A stretch of DNA of 64,000 nt from Acidipropionibacterium virtanenii (lineage in GTDB: Bacteria; Actinomycetota; Actinomycetes; Propionibacteriales; Propionibacteriaceae), in the NCBI RefSeq assembly GCF_003325455.1, contig NZ_CP025198.1:3224001-3288000 (forward strand), read 5' to 3'. The stretch's first letter is position 1. Each line of letters begins with the position of its first letter. The notes under the pieces were generated by a model. It was not told the DNA's origin. It did no database searches and saw only the letters and a list, made by a program, of their open reading frames with translations. Positions 48,617 through 57,801 of the stretch are shown one piece after another. Made by a program: the position numbers and the translations under genes.

Positions 48617-51600
48617 ATGAGACGACACCGACTACCGGCGGCCGCGCTTGTCAGCCTGGCCATGATCGCAACATCCTTCGGCGCAGTCGCACCCGCGGCG
48701 AACGCCGACGAGGCGAGCACGCCCGGCTCCACCCGGAGCGCCACTGCCACGCCGACCGCTTCCACCACACCGACTGTCTCCACCACGCCGACCACGGCGT
48801 CCCCGTCGGCCGTCTCAGCCCACGCCGGGCTCCAGGCCGACTACTATCTGCTCAACTCCGACTTCACCTTCGGCACTCACAAGGCCACCGTGGTGGAGCA
48901 GAACCTCAACGTCGCCAATATGGTGCCGAACTACCAGCGTTACGCCGGGGTCAAGGAGAAGGCCGGGGTCCGTTGGACCGGCTCCCTCCAGGCGCCCACC
49001 ACCGGGGCGTACACCTTCACCGCCACCGGCGACAACGGCTTCCGGATGTGGATCGACGGCGTCCAGGTCTTCGACTGGTGGGTCGACCAGTGGGACAAGC
49101 CGCAGACGTCGAAGTCCATCCAACTCTCCTCAGGGGCCCACGAGTTCAAGTTCGAGCAGTTCCAGAACGACGGCGGGGCCAACATCAAGCTGGAATGGGC
49201 GGGCCCCGGGATCGCCAGACAGGTCGTCCCCGGCTCGGCCTTCCGACTGCCCTCCTCCTATGACGGGGAATGGGCCGACATCGCCGTGGCCGAGAGCGGT
49301 CGCACCCTCAGCGCGGAGTTCGACTCCGCGCTGTCGGGATCGGTGGACCCCTCCCAGCTCACCGTCCTGGCTGACGGCACCGCGCTGCCGGTCTCCTCGG
49401 CCGGCATCTCGGGCAAGCGCCTCACCGTGAGCGTCCAGGCACCGATCCAGAAGGGCGTCCAGGTGCGCCTGGCCTACAACGGCAAGGGCACCCTGACCTC
49501 TGGCGGCACCGCGGTGAAGGCCTTCGACCTGCCCGCCACCAACGGGTCGACCTATCGGATGTCGACCCCGTGGGCCTCCAAGGTGGACAAGAACAATCCG
49601 CTGCCCGAATACCCGCGCCCCCAGCTGGTACGCACCCAGTGGAGGAACCTCAACGGCCAGTGGGGACTGGCGACCCTTGCCAAGGGCGCTGCGGCACCGG
49701 TCAACGGCTCCGGTGCCGCCTACAAGGAGAAGGTCACCGTCCCCTACGCCCTCGAGTCGACGCTGTCGGGGATCGGGCGCCATGAGGACCACTTCGCCTA
49801 CCGGCGCACCTTCACCGTGCCCGCGTCGTGGCGGATCGGAACCCACCAGCGCCTCAAGCTCAACTTCGGCGCGGTGGACTACGACGCCACCGTCTACGTC
49901 AATGGCACGCAGGTCGCCCATCACACCGGCGGCTACGAGGCCTTCACCGCCGACGCCACCGACGCTCTGAGACGCGGCACCAACGAGCTCGTCGTCAAGG
50001 TGACCGACACCACCGGCGACCAGCCCCGGGGCAAGCAGACACCGAACCCGTCGGGCATCTTCTACACCTCGGCGTCAGGCATCTGGCAGACCGTGTGGAT
50101 GGAGCCCACCCCGACGGCGTCGATCACCAATGTCTCCTACCGCACCGATCTGGCCAAGAGCCAGCTTCAGGTGCTGACAACAGGCGACAGGCTCGCCGGT
50201 CAGAAGGTCACCGTCACGGTCCGCGACGGCCACCGCGTCGTCGGCCGGGCCACCGCCAAGGGCGGCGACTGGGCCAACGTCACCATCCGGCGCCCGCACC
50301 TGTGGAGTCCCGACGATCCGCACCTCTACAACGTCACCGTCGCGTCCGGGGCCGACGTCGTGAGCAGCTACGCCGGGATGCGCACCGTCTCGATCGGCAA
50401 GGTCGACGGGGTCAACAAGATCCTGCTCAACGGGCGGCCGACTTTCCTGCTGTCGACCCTCGACCAGGGCTACTGGCCCGACGGCGTCTACACCGCGCCG
50501 ACCGATGAGGCGCTGAAGTGGGACATCCGGCAGACCAAGGAGTTCGGCTTCAACACCATCCGCAAGCACATCAAGGTGGAGCCGGCGCGCTGGTACTACG
50601 AGGCCGACCGGCAGGGCATGCTCGTCTGGCAGGACATGCCCGCCAACAACGGGGGTAACGCCACTTCGGCGACGCGCGACCAGTTCAAAAAGGAGCTCTC
50701 CGAAATCGTCGCTCAGCACTCCTGGAGCACCTCGATCATCGGCTACGTCCCGATGAACGAGGGCTGGGGCGAGTGGAGCAAGGAGGGCACCGCCGAACTG
50801 GCGGCCACCGTCAAGAAGCTCGACCCGAGCCGGCTGGTCAACGCCCACTCCGGCGTCAACTGCTGCAACTCGCACGGCGACTCGGGTGCCGGCGACGTCA
50901 TCGACTGGCATCAGTACACCGGGCCGGCCTTCCCCTCCCCGGACGCCACGAGGGCGGCCATCAACGGCGAGCACGGCGGGTTCTCCCTGTCGGTGCCGGG
51001 CCACGTGTGGCCCGGTGGATCGGTGAATCCGTACGGCGAGGTGGCCGATTCCGCCGCTCTGACGGCCGCCTACGTCAAGAACACCGCCGCTCTGGTGAGG
51101 GCCGCCGGCAACAACCTGTCGGGATCGGTGTACACCCAGACCACCGACGTCGAGGGCGAGGTCAACGGCCTGTGGACCTATGACAGGCAGGTGCAGAAGA
51201 TGGACAAGGCCAAGGTGCGGGCCGCCAACCAGCAGGTGATCCGGGCCGGATCCGGGGCGCCCGGCAGCCACAAGCCGGTCGGCGGCAAGGAGGGCGTCGC
51301 CCGATGGTCGATGGATGAGGGATCGGGCACGGTCGCCAAGGACTCGACGAAATTCGGCAACACCCTCTACCTGGGTGACGGCGTCACCTGGGGTACCGGT
51401 GCCGACGGCTCCGGCCACTCGCTGGTGCTGGCCGGAAAGCAGTCGGCCCAGACCACCGTCAAGCAGCTCGACACCACCGCGAGCTACACCGTCTCGAGCT
51501 GGGTCAAACTGACCTCGCTGCCCTCCAAGGGCGGCTACGCCACCTTCCTCAGCGCCGACGGGGCCGATCAGAAGAGCTCCTTCTTCCTCCAGTACGGCAA

Positions 51601-51919
51601 CCAGGCCGACATCAACGGCTTCGCGATGTCGTTCGCGGGCGGGCCGCGCGCCGTCGCCCCGGTGACCGCCGAGACCGGCAGGTGGTATCACCTTGTCGGG
51701 GTGCGCGACGCCGCGACCCAGCAGCTGAAGCTCTACCTCGACGGCAAGCTGGTGAGTACGGTCGCCGCCCACGGGGCCTCGCCGAGCACCGGCGTCGTGG
51801 CTCTGGGCCGCGGCCAGTGGGAGGGCAGTTCGGTCGACTACCTCACCGGGGCCCTGGACGGCGCCCGGATCTGGGACCGGGCGCTGACCGATGCGGAGGT
51901 GGCGGCCCTGGCGAAGTGA
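48617..51919 (+). CDS. Secreted PA14-GH2-LamG glycoside hydrolase, 1100 aa
   Basis: A signal peptide (RRHRLPAAALVSLAMIATSF, cleaved near ANA-DEA at about residue 31) and a Thr/Ser-rich linker lead into a PA14 carbohydrate-binding domain (about 75-205). A GH2 region follows: sugar-binding domain (YPRPQLVRTQWRNLNGQWGL near 330), immunoglobulin-like domain, and barrel with general acid/base Glu715 in PMNEGWGEW and nucleophile Glu785 in NGEHGGF. The C-terminal 200 residues form a LamG/concanavalin-like domain. It acts outside the cell on a polysaccharide or glycoconjugate. GH2 includes beta-galactosidase, glucuronidase, mannosidase and, in Streptomyces, exo-beta-galactofuranosidase; the last fits the adjacent transporter. 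No LPXTG anchor. Confidence 0.9.
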   Translation: MRRHRLPAAALVSLAMIATSFGAVAPAANADEASTPGSTRSATATPTASTTPTVSTTPTTASPSAVSAHAGLQADYYLLNSDFTFGTHKATVVEQNLNVANMVPNYQRYAGVKEKAGVRWTGSLQAPTTGAYTFTATGDNGFRMWIDGVQVFDWWVDQWDKPQTSKSIQLSSGAHEFKFEQFQNDGGANIKLEWAGPGIARQVVPGSAFRLPSSYDGEWADIAVAESGRTLSAEFDSALSGSVDPSQLTVLADGTALPVSSAGISGKRLTVSVQAPIQKGVQVRLAYNGKGTLTSGGTAVKAFDLPATNGSTYRMSTPWASKVDKNNPLPEYPRPQLVRTQWRNLNGQWGLATLAKGAAAPVNGSGAAYKEKVTVPYALESTLSGIGRHEDHFAYRRTFTVPASWRIGTHQRLKLNFGAVDYDATVYVNGTQVAHHTGGYEAFTADATDALRRGTNELVVKVTDTTGDQPRGKQTPNPSGIFYTSASGIWQTVWMEPTPTASITNVSYRTDLAKSQLQVLTTGDRLAGQKVTVTVRDGHRVVGRATAKGGDWANVTIRRPHLWSPDDPHLYNVTVASGADVVSSYAGMRTVSIGKVDGVNKILLNGRPTFLLSTLDQGYWPDGVYTAPTDEALKWDIRQTKEFGFNTIRKHIKVEPARWYYEADRQGMLVWQDMPANNGGNATSATRDQFKKELSEIVAQHSWSTSIIGYVPMNEGWGEWSKEGTAELAATVKKLDPSRLVNAHSGVNCCNSHGDSGAGDVIDWHQYTGPAFPSPDATRAAINGEHGGFSLSVPGHVWPGGSVNPYGEVADSAALTAAYVKNTAALVRAAGNNLSGSVYTQTTDVEGEVNGLWTYDRQVQKMDKAKVRAANQQVIRAGSGAPGSHKPVGGKEGVARWSMDEGSGTVAKDSTKFGNTLYLGDGVTWGTGADGSGHSLVLAGKQSAQTTVKQLDTTASYTVSSWVKLTSLPSKGGYATFLSADGADQKSSFFLQYGNQADINGFAMSFAGGPRAVAPVTAETGRWYHLVGVRDAATQQLKLYLDGKLVSTVAAHGASPSTGVVALGRGQWEGSSVDYLTGALDGARIWDRALTDAEVAALAK

Positions 51920-51950
51920 TCAGCTGGCCCTGACCGCCTGATCGCAGTTC

Positions 51951-52020
51951 CCGGATTCCCCGCTCATCGCGGTGTTTCGTCCCGGCCGGGACGTAAACCC
52001 TCGTTGAGCGGGGAATCCGG
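51951..52020. repeat. Dispersed palindrome, family A copy 4 (most regular)
   Basis: A near-perfect 70-bp palindrome with 35-nt arms and no loop. Each arm begins CCGGATTCCCCGCTCA and ends CGTCCCGG. It lies between convergent genes and could serve as a terminator for both. Confidence 0.75.
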
Positions 52021-52022
52021 CG

Positions 52023-53009
52023 TCAGCGGGCCGGGACCGGAGAGGGTTCACCGTCCCCGGAGGGAACCGACCCGGTATCGGCCTCGGTCCGCGCGGGCTC
52101 GCCCGCCGAAGTGGCGGTCGTCGTGGCCTCGGGGGTGGGACTCTCGGGAGACACAGCCGGGGAGGACGTGGTGGGTTTCGGGCTGGAAGGGGTGGCCTCG
52201 CCCGTCCCCCCCGGGGAGCCCGGGGAGGAGGGGTCGACAGATGTGGAGGGAGAGGGCTTCGGGGTGGGCGAGGTGGTGCCCCCCGATCCGCCCGGGTGTG
52301 TGGGACCGGGCGGTGTGGAGGGCCTGCTGCCCGAACCGCTGCCGCTGCCCGAGCCGCTGCCGGTGCCCGAACCACTGCCGGTGCCGCTGCCCGCACCACT
52401 TCCACTGCCCGAACCGCTGCCGCTGCCGGTGGCCGGATTGCCGCCGGGATTGCGCGAGCCGGTGTCACCCGATGTCGAGCCCGACTTCGAGGTGGCGCTG
52501 CCCGGGCGCGAGGCATGGCCGCCATTGGCCCCGGGAGTGGCTCTCGGAGCAGTGTCGTCGTGCCGCTTCTGAGGCACCGACGACGGCGTGATGGTCAATG
52601 ACGCCGGTGAACTGTAGGTGCCCGAGGCGCTGATCGCGCTCACCTTGATGACCACCCGAGAGGCGCCGAGCCACGGATAGGTGAAGGTGGTCACCCCGAC
52701 GCGCTTGGTCGGCCCACCCTGCACGGTGACCTCGAAGAGGGAGGTCAGGGTAGCGTCGCCGGCGTCCCACCCGACCGTGAAACTGGAGGCGTTACTGGCC
52801 GTCAGGCGGAGATTGCGGACCGCGCGCGGGGCCCGGGCCTCGTCCGCGTCGACGGCCGCGGTGGTGCGGGAGGACAGCGGAGGGGCCCCCGTCCCCTTCA
52901 TGGCGCCGCGACCGCTGACGTCGCGCGTCCCGATGGCGACAGCGCCCGCCACGCCGGCCACCGCAAGGGTGATAGCCGCCGCGATCATGACGATCCAACG
53001 CTGTTTCAC
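52023..53009 (-). CDS. Membrane-anchored or secreted Fn3 protein with Gly-Ser linker, 328 aa
   Basis: An N-terminal hydrophobic segment (residues 6-26, IVMIAAAITLAVAGVAGAVA) anchors or exports the protein. A fibronectin type III-like domain follows (about 58-130, RNLRLTASNASSFTVGWDAG). The rest is low-complexity: a GSGSGS run encoded at about 52330-52440, then Pro/Ser/Thr-rich sequence. It looks like a surface spacer. The GTG at 53009 is preferred because TAGACT (53016-53021, complement) lies exactly 6 nt upstream; a GTG at 53012 is also possible. Function unknown. Confidence 0.75.
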   Translation of the reverse strand: MKQRWIVMIAAAITLAVAGVAGAVAIGTRDVSGRGAMKGTGAPPLSSRTTAAVDADEARAPRAVRNLRLTASNASSFTVGWDAGDATLTSLFEVTVQGGPTKRVGVTTFTYPWLGASRVVIKVSAISASGTYSSPASLTITPSSVPQKRHDDTAPRATPGANGGHASRPGSATSKSGSTSGDTGSRNPGGNPATGSGSGSGSGSGAGSGTGSGSGTGSGSGSGSGSGSRPSTPPGPTHPGGSGGTTSPTPKPSPSTSVDPSSPGSPGGTGEATPSSPKPTTSSPAVSPESPTPEATTTATSAGEPARTEADTGSVPSGDGEPSPVPAR

Positions 53010-53166
53010 CACCCCAGTCTAAGCAGACAAAAGCTCAGAATCACGTTTATCTCACTCTCAGCTTCATCTCAGAACCCGGGAAAACCCCTTACGAAAAGCC
53101 CTGGTACAAACCCCGATCCTGAGGATGACAGGCCTCTTCGTCTCAGGATCCACGACTCGCGGACAG

Positions 53167-53194
53167 GCGACACGCCCCCCGGGGGGCGTGTCGC
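53167..53194 (-). terminator. Terminator after the MFS gene
   Basis: GCGACACGCCCCCC (53167-53180) is followed directly by its perfect complement (53181-53194). This 14-bp stem lies about 70 bp after the stop of the leftward transporter gene and before the Fn3 gene. Confidence 0.65.
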
Positions 53195-53264
53195 ACACTC
53201 CTGCTGCGCCGGAGCAGGTCCTCGGTACACGTTCGTTCGGGGCCTGCCTCGGCACTGCCGAGCC

Positions 53265-54728
53265 TCAGGCCGAGGCGAAGTCCTCCTCGAGTTGTTCCAG
53301 CGAACGGCCCTTCGTCTCCGGGATGAACTTCAGATAGAAGAACACCGTCAGGAAGTTCACCGCAGCGAAGATGAAGAACACCCCGCCGCCCAGGGCCGCC
53401 TCCAGGGGCGGGAAGAGTCGCGCCACCAGATAGTTGGCCATCCAGTTGGCGAACACGGCCACCCCCATCGCCTTGCCGCGGATCCGCAGCGGGAAGATCT
53501 CGGCCAGCATGAGCCAGAAGATCACCGCGACGAAACCCTGCATGAAGAACAGGAAGAGCATCATGAAGGCCAGCACCAGGTAGGAGCGCACCGGCCCCTC
53601 GGCTCCGAAGGAGAACACGGCGCCCATCGCCGCCAAGGCGCAGGTGACGCCGACCTGCCCGATCAGCAGCATCGGACGGCGCCGGAACCTGGGCAGCAGG
53701 ACCATCGACCCGAATGCGACCGAGCACACCGCGACGACGCCGTTGCCGATGGTGGCCACCAGTGATGCGCTGGTCCCCAGGCCGGTGTCGATGAGGATCA
53801 TCGGCGCGTAGTACATCACCGAGTTGACGCCGGTCATCTGGGACAGGAAGGCCAAGCCGATGCCGATCAGGGTGATCCGGCGTATCCACGGCACATTGAG
53901 GTCGCTCCAGAACCGGGTGCTGGACTCCTGCTTGATGTTGTCGATGTGGCCCTGGAGGGCGTCGAGCTCTCCGGAGACGTCGTCCCCCTTGCGCAGCTGC
54001 CACAGCACGTCGCGGGCCTCGGCGCGGCGTCCCTTGGACATCAGCCAGCGCGGCGACTCGGTGAGCGTGAAGGTGCCCAGGAACAGCCCGAGGGCCGGCA
54101 GAGTACACAGCACGAGCATGAATCGCCAGGCGTGCGGATGCCCGGGCCAGACGTTGGCGATCACCGCATTGGTGGTGTAGGCGAGCAACTGCCCGGTGAC
54201 GATGGTGAGCTCGTTGCGGGCCACCAGCATCCCGCGCATCTCGGTGGGCGCCAGCTCCCCGATGAACACCGGGACGGTGGCCGACGCGCCGCCGACGGCC
54301 AGACCGAGGATGAAGCGGAAGACCACCATGACGGTGGCGGTGGGGGCCAGGGAGGTGCCCAGGGCCCCGATGATGAACAGCAGGGAGAGGATGAGCAGAG
54401 TCTTCTTGCGTCCTCCCTTGTCGGCCATGTTGCCCGAGAGGATGCCGCCGAATGCGGCGCCCAGTACCAGCGACGAGGTGACGGTGGCCACCTGGTCGGC
54501 GCTCAGGGCCAGGCCGCCCTTGACCGTGGGCAGTTGGAGGAAGGGGATGGCGCCGGAGATCACGCCGGTGTCGAAACCGAAGGCCAGGGCGCCCAGGGTC
54601 GCGACGAAGACGACGCGGTGGATGCTCTTCTTCTTCATGTGTGTGCCCTTGACGGAGATGTCGGGGGCGGCCGCGTCTGGGCCCGGGGTGGGGGTGGAGG
54701 AGCTCTCTGGCTCCACGGGTGCTGTCAT
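53265..54728 (-). CDS. MFS sugar/polyol-proton symporter (IolT/XylE-like), 487 aa
   Basis: A 31-residue soluble leader precedes twelve transmembrane helices. Sugar-porter signatures are visible: FGFDTGVISGAIPFLQLP, GGILSGNMADKGGRKKTLL, RFILGLAVGGASATVPVFIG, ESPRWLMSKGRRAEARDVL and a C-terminal FIPETKGRSLEQLEEDF. Such transporters carry myo-inositol, xylose or galactose with protons. It is the last gene of the leftward operon that includes an isomerase and a Gfo/Idh/MocA dehydrogenase, which favours a polyol such as inositol. A start at the internal Met (MKKKSIHR) is possible. Confidence 0.92.
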   Translation of the reverse strand: MTAPVEPESSSTPTPGPDAAAPDISVKGTHMKKKSIHRVVFVATLGALAFGFDTGVISGAIPFLQLPTVKGGLALSADQVATVTSSLVLGAAFGGILSGNMADKGGRKKTLLILSLLFIIGALGTSLAPTATVMVVFRFILGLAVGGASATVPVFIGELAPTEMRGMLVARNELTIVTGQLLAYTTNAVIANVWPGHPHAWRFMLVLCTLPALGLFLGTFTLTESPRWLMSKGRRAEARDVLWQLRKGDDVSGELDALQGHIDNIKQESSTRFWSDLNVPWIRRITLIGIGLAFLSQMTGVNSVMYYAPMILIDTGLGTSASLVATIGNGVVAVCSVAFGSMVLLPRFRRRPMLLIGQVGVTCALAAMGAVFSFGAEGPVRSYLVLAFMMLFLFFMQGFVAVIFWLMLAEIFPLRIRGKAMGVAVFANWMANYLVARLFPPLEAALGGGVFFIFAAVNFLTVFFYLKFIPETKGRSLEQLEEDFASA

Positions 54729-54770
54729 TTCTGTGTCCTTCGCGTCGTCGTTGACGGGTGGAATGGGATC

Positions 54771-55571
54771 TCAGTCGAGGTCTGAGAAGGTGGTGATGAA
54801 GTCGTCGAGGGCGTCATCGGAATCGGCGGAGGCGAAGGCCTCCATGGCCACCACCCCGTCGTAGCCCATCTGGTCCAGCGCCCTGGCCACATTGCGGTAG
54901 CAGATCTCCCCGGTACCGGGCTGGCAACGTCCCGGAGCATCGGCGATCTGGATCTCCCCGATCCACGGCAGGGACTCACGACAGGTGTCGATCAACCGCC
55001 CGTCGCCCAGCTGGGCGTGGTACAGATCCAGATTCATCCGCACATGGGGCGAGTCCACCGCCGCCACCAGCGCCCTGGTATCACCCGGATGGGAGAACGG
55101 ATCCCCGGGATGATCGGTCGGCAGATTCAGATTCTCCAGGGAGAACACGACATCGGCCTCCTGGCCGATCGCCGCGAGCTTCTCGATGGTCAGGGCGGCC
55201 CTGGCCCACATGGCCCCGGTCACGGTCTCCACCTGCTCCACCGGGATACCGCCCTCACCCAGCCCGGTCCCGTGGAAGTTCAACCTCGGACACCCGATCA
55301 CCTTCGCGGCCTCCACCGACTTTCGGGCCGAGGACAGGAACGCCTCGATGCCCTGGTCATCGGTCAGCGTGCCCGAGATGTAGCCGGTCATCGACCCGAT
55401 ATCGGCGCCGACCCCCGCCAGCGCCTCCAGATCCTTGGTCGTCCAGTCCCACATCTCCACCTGCAGACCCCGCGCCGCGATCCGCTCCACCCGCTCGATG
55501 AACGGCCGATCAGTGAAGATCATCTCCGCGCACGCCGCCAGCGTGAACGGACTGTTGGTCACATGCTCCAT
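54771..55571 (-). CDS. TIM-barrel sugar isomerase (hydroxypyruvate/inosose isomerase type), 266 aa
   Basis: An AP-endonuclease 2-type barrel (xylose isomerase-like, pfam01261): FTLAACAEMIFTDRPFIERV at the start (Hyi-like), PRLNFHGTGL, VVFSLENLNL, PHVRMNLDLYHAQLGDG and EIQIADAPGRCQPGTGEICY. The Glu, Asp, His and Glu metal ligands fit the Hyi/IolI group. It interconverts keto-sugars or keto-acids. The ATG at 55571 is chosen for the GAGGAG upstream and the family-like N-terminus, rejecting a longer upstream frame. It lies 34 bp after the dehydrogenase gene. Confidence 0.88.
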   Translation of the reverse strand: MEHVTNSPFTLAACAEMIFTDRPFIERVERIAARGLQVEMWDWTTKDLEALAGVGADIGSMTGYISGTLTDDQGIEAFLSSARKSVEAAKVIGCPRLNFHGTGLGEGGIPVEQVETVTGAMWARAALTIEKLAAIGQEADVVFSLENLNLPTDHPGDPFSHPGDTRALVAAVDSPHVRMNLDLYHAQLGDGRLIDTCRESLPWIGEIQIADAPGRCQPGTGEICYRNVARALDQMGYDGVVAMEAFASADSDDALDDFITTFSDLD

Positions 55572-55605
55572 CGCACTTACTCCTCTGTCTGTTCCTGCTC
55601 GTGTC

Positions 55606-56619
55606 TCACTTGACCTCGTCGATGCCCACCGGCCTGTGTTCTGCCGCCGAGCGGATCGACGCCGCCGCGATCCACTGCGCCCGCAACCCGTCAACCGCAC
55701 CGGGCACCGCCACATCCGCCCCACCGATCCGATCGGCGAAGGCCTGGAACTCCCCCCGATACGCGCCGTGATACCGCGACTCATCGGTGCCACGGGTGTC
55801 GGCATGCATGCCGGAGGCGTCGAAGACCCGGGCCGCCGTGTTCGTCGGATCGCCCATCTGCACCATCCCGGCCGACCCGAACACCTCACCGCGCAGGTCA
55901 TAGCCGTACATCGCACAGAACGACGCCTCCGCAGTGGCGATCGCCCCATTGTCGAAACGGATCACCACCACCGCCGAGTCCTGGAACCCCGACTCCCGGG
56001 CCTGCGGCGCCACCAGCGCATCAGCCACCGCATACACCTCGACCGGCTCCGAGCCGGCGTTGAGCCAGCAGATCGTGTCGAAATCATGGATCAGCGTCTC
56101 GTTGAACACCGTCCCCGCAGCGATCCTCGCCGGATCGGCGCCGAACGGACCCGGATCCCGGGTCAACGAATGCACCCGCTGCACCGACCCCACCACACCG
56201 GCCTCCACAGCCTTCTTCGCATTCACCCACGACTCGGCGAACCGGCGGTTGAACCCCACCTGGAACACGATGCCGGCCTTCTCGGCGTCAGCGGCCGCCC
56301 GGGCGGCCGAGGCCACGTCGACCCCCAACGGCTTCTCAGTGAAAATATGCTGACCCGCCCCAGCGAAGGCCTCGATCAACTCGGGATGCAACTTCGCCGG
56401 AGCCGTGATCACCACCGCATCCACCCCATCATCGCCGGCCAGCTCCAGAGGATCACGGACCGTCCGGGACACCCCCAACCCGGCCGCCAACTCGTCGAGA
56501 TCCGGGGCGAACGGATCCGCCAGCACCGTCAACTCCAGACCAGCCACCTCACCGGCCGTCAACAACCGGGCATGATGACGCCCGATCCGCCCCGCACCCA
56601 CCACAGCAACTCTCGTCAT
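55606..56619 (-). CDS. Gfo/Idh/MocA oxidoreductase (inositol dehydrogenase-like), 337 aa
   Basis: VAVVGAGRIGRHHARLL is the NAD(P)-binding GxGxxG motif at the N-terminus; HIFTEKPLGVD carries the catalytic Lys of the EKP motif near residue 95. VFNETLIHDFDTICWL matches the substrate-site Asp/His region of inositol 2-dehydrogenases (IolG). It oxidises a polyol or sugar with NAD(P)+. First gene of the leftward catabolic operon and divergent from a LacI regulator. GAGGGAG precedes the ATG. Confidence 0.9.
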   Translation of the reverse strand: MTRVAVVGAGRIGRHHARLLTAGEVAGLELTVLADPFAPDLDELAAGLGVSRTVRDPLELAGDDGVDAVVITAPAKLHPELIEAFAGAGQHIFTEKPLGVDVASAARAAADAEKAGIVFQVGFNRRFAESWVNAKKAVEAGVVGSVQRVHSLTRDPGPFGADPARIAAGTVFNETLIHDFDTICWLNAGSEPVEVYAVADALVAPQARESGFQDSAVVVIRFDNGAIATAEASFCAMYGYDLRGEVFGSAGMVQMGDPTNTAARVFDASGMHADTRGTDESRYHGAYRGEFQAFADRIGGADVAVPGAVDGLRAQWIAAASIRSAAEHRPVGIDEVK

Positions 56620-56781
56620 CTGGACTCCCTCGTCCCGTCACGACCTCTGAGGCGGCTTCCGCGCCGCCGCCTGGATCGAATAATTAATACGTACCAGTTG
56701 ATTGTATGGACATGCTTTCGTGGATGTCAACAGGCCGCGCCTCGTCCTCTACACTGATCAGCGCCTGAGACAGGAGACGAG
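56620..56781. promoter_or_regulatory. Divergent control region of the polyol operon and its LacI gene
   Basis: An AT-rich patch at 56678-56710 (AATAATTAATACGTACCAG) contains the palindrome TACGTA (56688-56693) and is the best operator candidate. TACACT at 56750-56755 could be the -10 of the rightward lacI gene, which also has CAGGAGACG before its ATG. The leftward promoter must lie in the same AT-rich patch. Confidence 0.4.
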
Positions 56782-57801
56782 ATGCCCCACGCCGCGGACT
56801 CCGGCCGCCCCACCATGCGCGACGTCGCCCGGGAGGCCGGGGTCTCCCAGTCCCTGGTCTCGATCATCTTCCGGGGTGCCCCCGGGGCGAGTGACGCCAC
56901 CCGACGACGCGTCCAGGAGGTGGCCGATCGTCTCGGTTATGTCCGTGACGAGAGTGCCCGCTCCCTCCGCTCCGCCCGGTCGACCAATATCGGCGTGGTC
57001 TTCCAGACCCGCCAACCCTTCCACAGCGAGATGCTGGACGGGCTGTACACGGCGACCGTCGGGATGCCGAACAGGCTGATCCTGTCGGCCGTCTCGGAGG
57101 CCAGGGACGAGGCGGTCGCGATTCGGGACCTGGTCTCCTACCGGTGCGGGGCCCTCGTCCTGCTGGGCCCCCGCATGCCCGAGGAGGAGCTCATCGAGCT
57201 GGGCGGCACCATCCCGGTGGTGTCGGTGGCCCGCCGCTGTCCCTCGGCCGGGGTCGACTGGGTGGTGTCCGACGATGCCCAGGGGATGGGCCTGGCCCTC
57301 GACCATCTGGTGAGGCTCGGCCACCGCCACATCACATTCCTGTCGGCGCCGGTGTCCCCGGGCGGCAGGGAACGCGAACACGCCTTCCAGGATGCCGCGG
57401 AGACCCGGGGGCTCACCGATGAGGTGATCATTGCGCGCGGCGGCATGACCGAGGCCGAGGGGGTCGAGGCCGCCGAGCGGATCCTGAGCCTTCCGGAGCT
57501 GCCGAGCGCCGTCATCGCCTTCAACGATCGCTGCGCACTGGGGGTCCTCGACGTCCTGGTCCGTGCCGGGGTCGACGTGCCCGGCGAGGTGTCGCTGATC
57601 GGTTTCGACGACTCCCAGATCGCCTCCAGGAAGCCCATCCTGCTCACCTCGGTACGCCAGGACCCGATGAGCCTGGCACGTTTCGCCGCCGAGCGGGCGG
57701 TGCAGCGGATGAGTCCGGAAGGTCCGGCGTCCGAGCCCCGGGGGACGATCCTGCCGGTGACGTTGACGATCCGCGCCACAACAGGGCCAGCCGCCGGCTG
57801 A
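56782..57801 (+). CDS. LacI-family regulator divergent from the polyol operon, 339 aa
   Basis: Helix-turn-helix TMRDVAREAGVSQSLVSIIF (residues 11-30), hinge YVRDESARSLRSARSTNIGV, and a ligand-binding domain with VIAFNDRCALGVLDVL and LIGFDDSQIASRKPILLTSV. It most resembles LacI members controlling sugar-acid or polyol genes. It is divergent from the dehydrogenase operon. Its stop is immediately adjacent (0 bp) to the stop of the convergent lactonase gene. Confidence 0.9.
   Translation: MPHAADSGRPTMRDVAREAGVSQSLVSIIFRGAPGASDATRRRVQEVADRLGYVRDESARSLRSARSTNIGVVFQTRQPFHSEMLDGLYTATVGMPNRLILSAVSEARDEAVAIRDLVSYRCGALVLLGPRMPEEELIELGGTIPVVSVARRCPSAGVDWVVSDDAQGMGLALDHLVRLGHRHITFLSAPVSPGGREREHAFQDAAETRGLTDEVIIARGGMTEAEGVEAAERILSLPELPSAVIAFNDRCALGVLDVLVRAGVDVPGEVSLIGFDDSQIASRKPILLTSVRQDPMSLARFAAERAVQRMSPEGPASEPRGTILPVTLTIRATTGPAAG

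Noticed and set aside
52330-52440. CRISPR-like or satellite DNA
   Set aside because: The repeats are in frame and encode a Gly-Ser linker in a coding gene.
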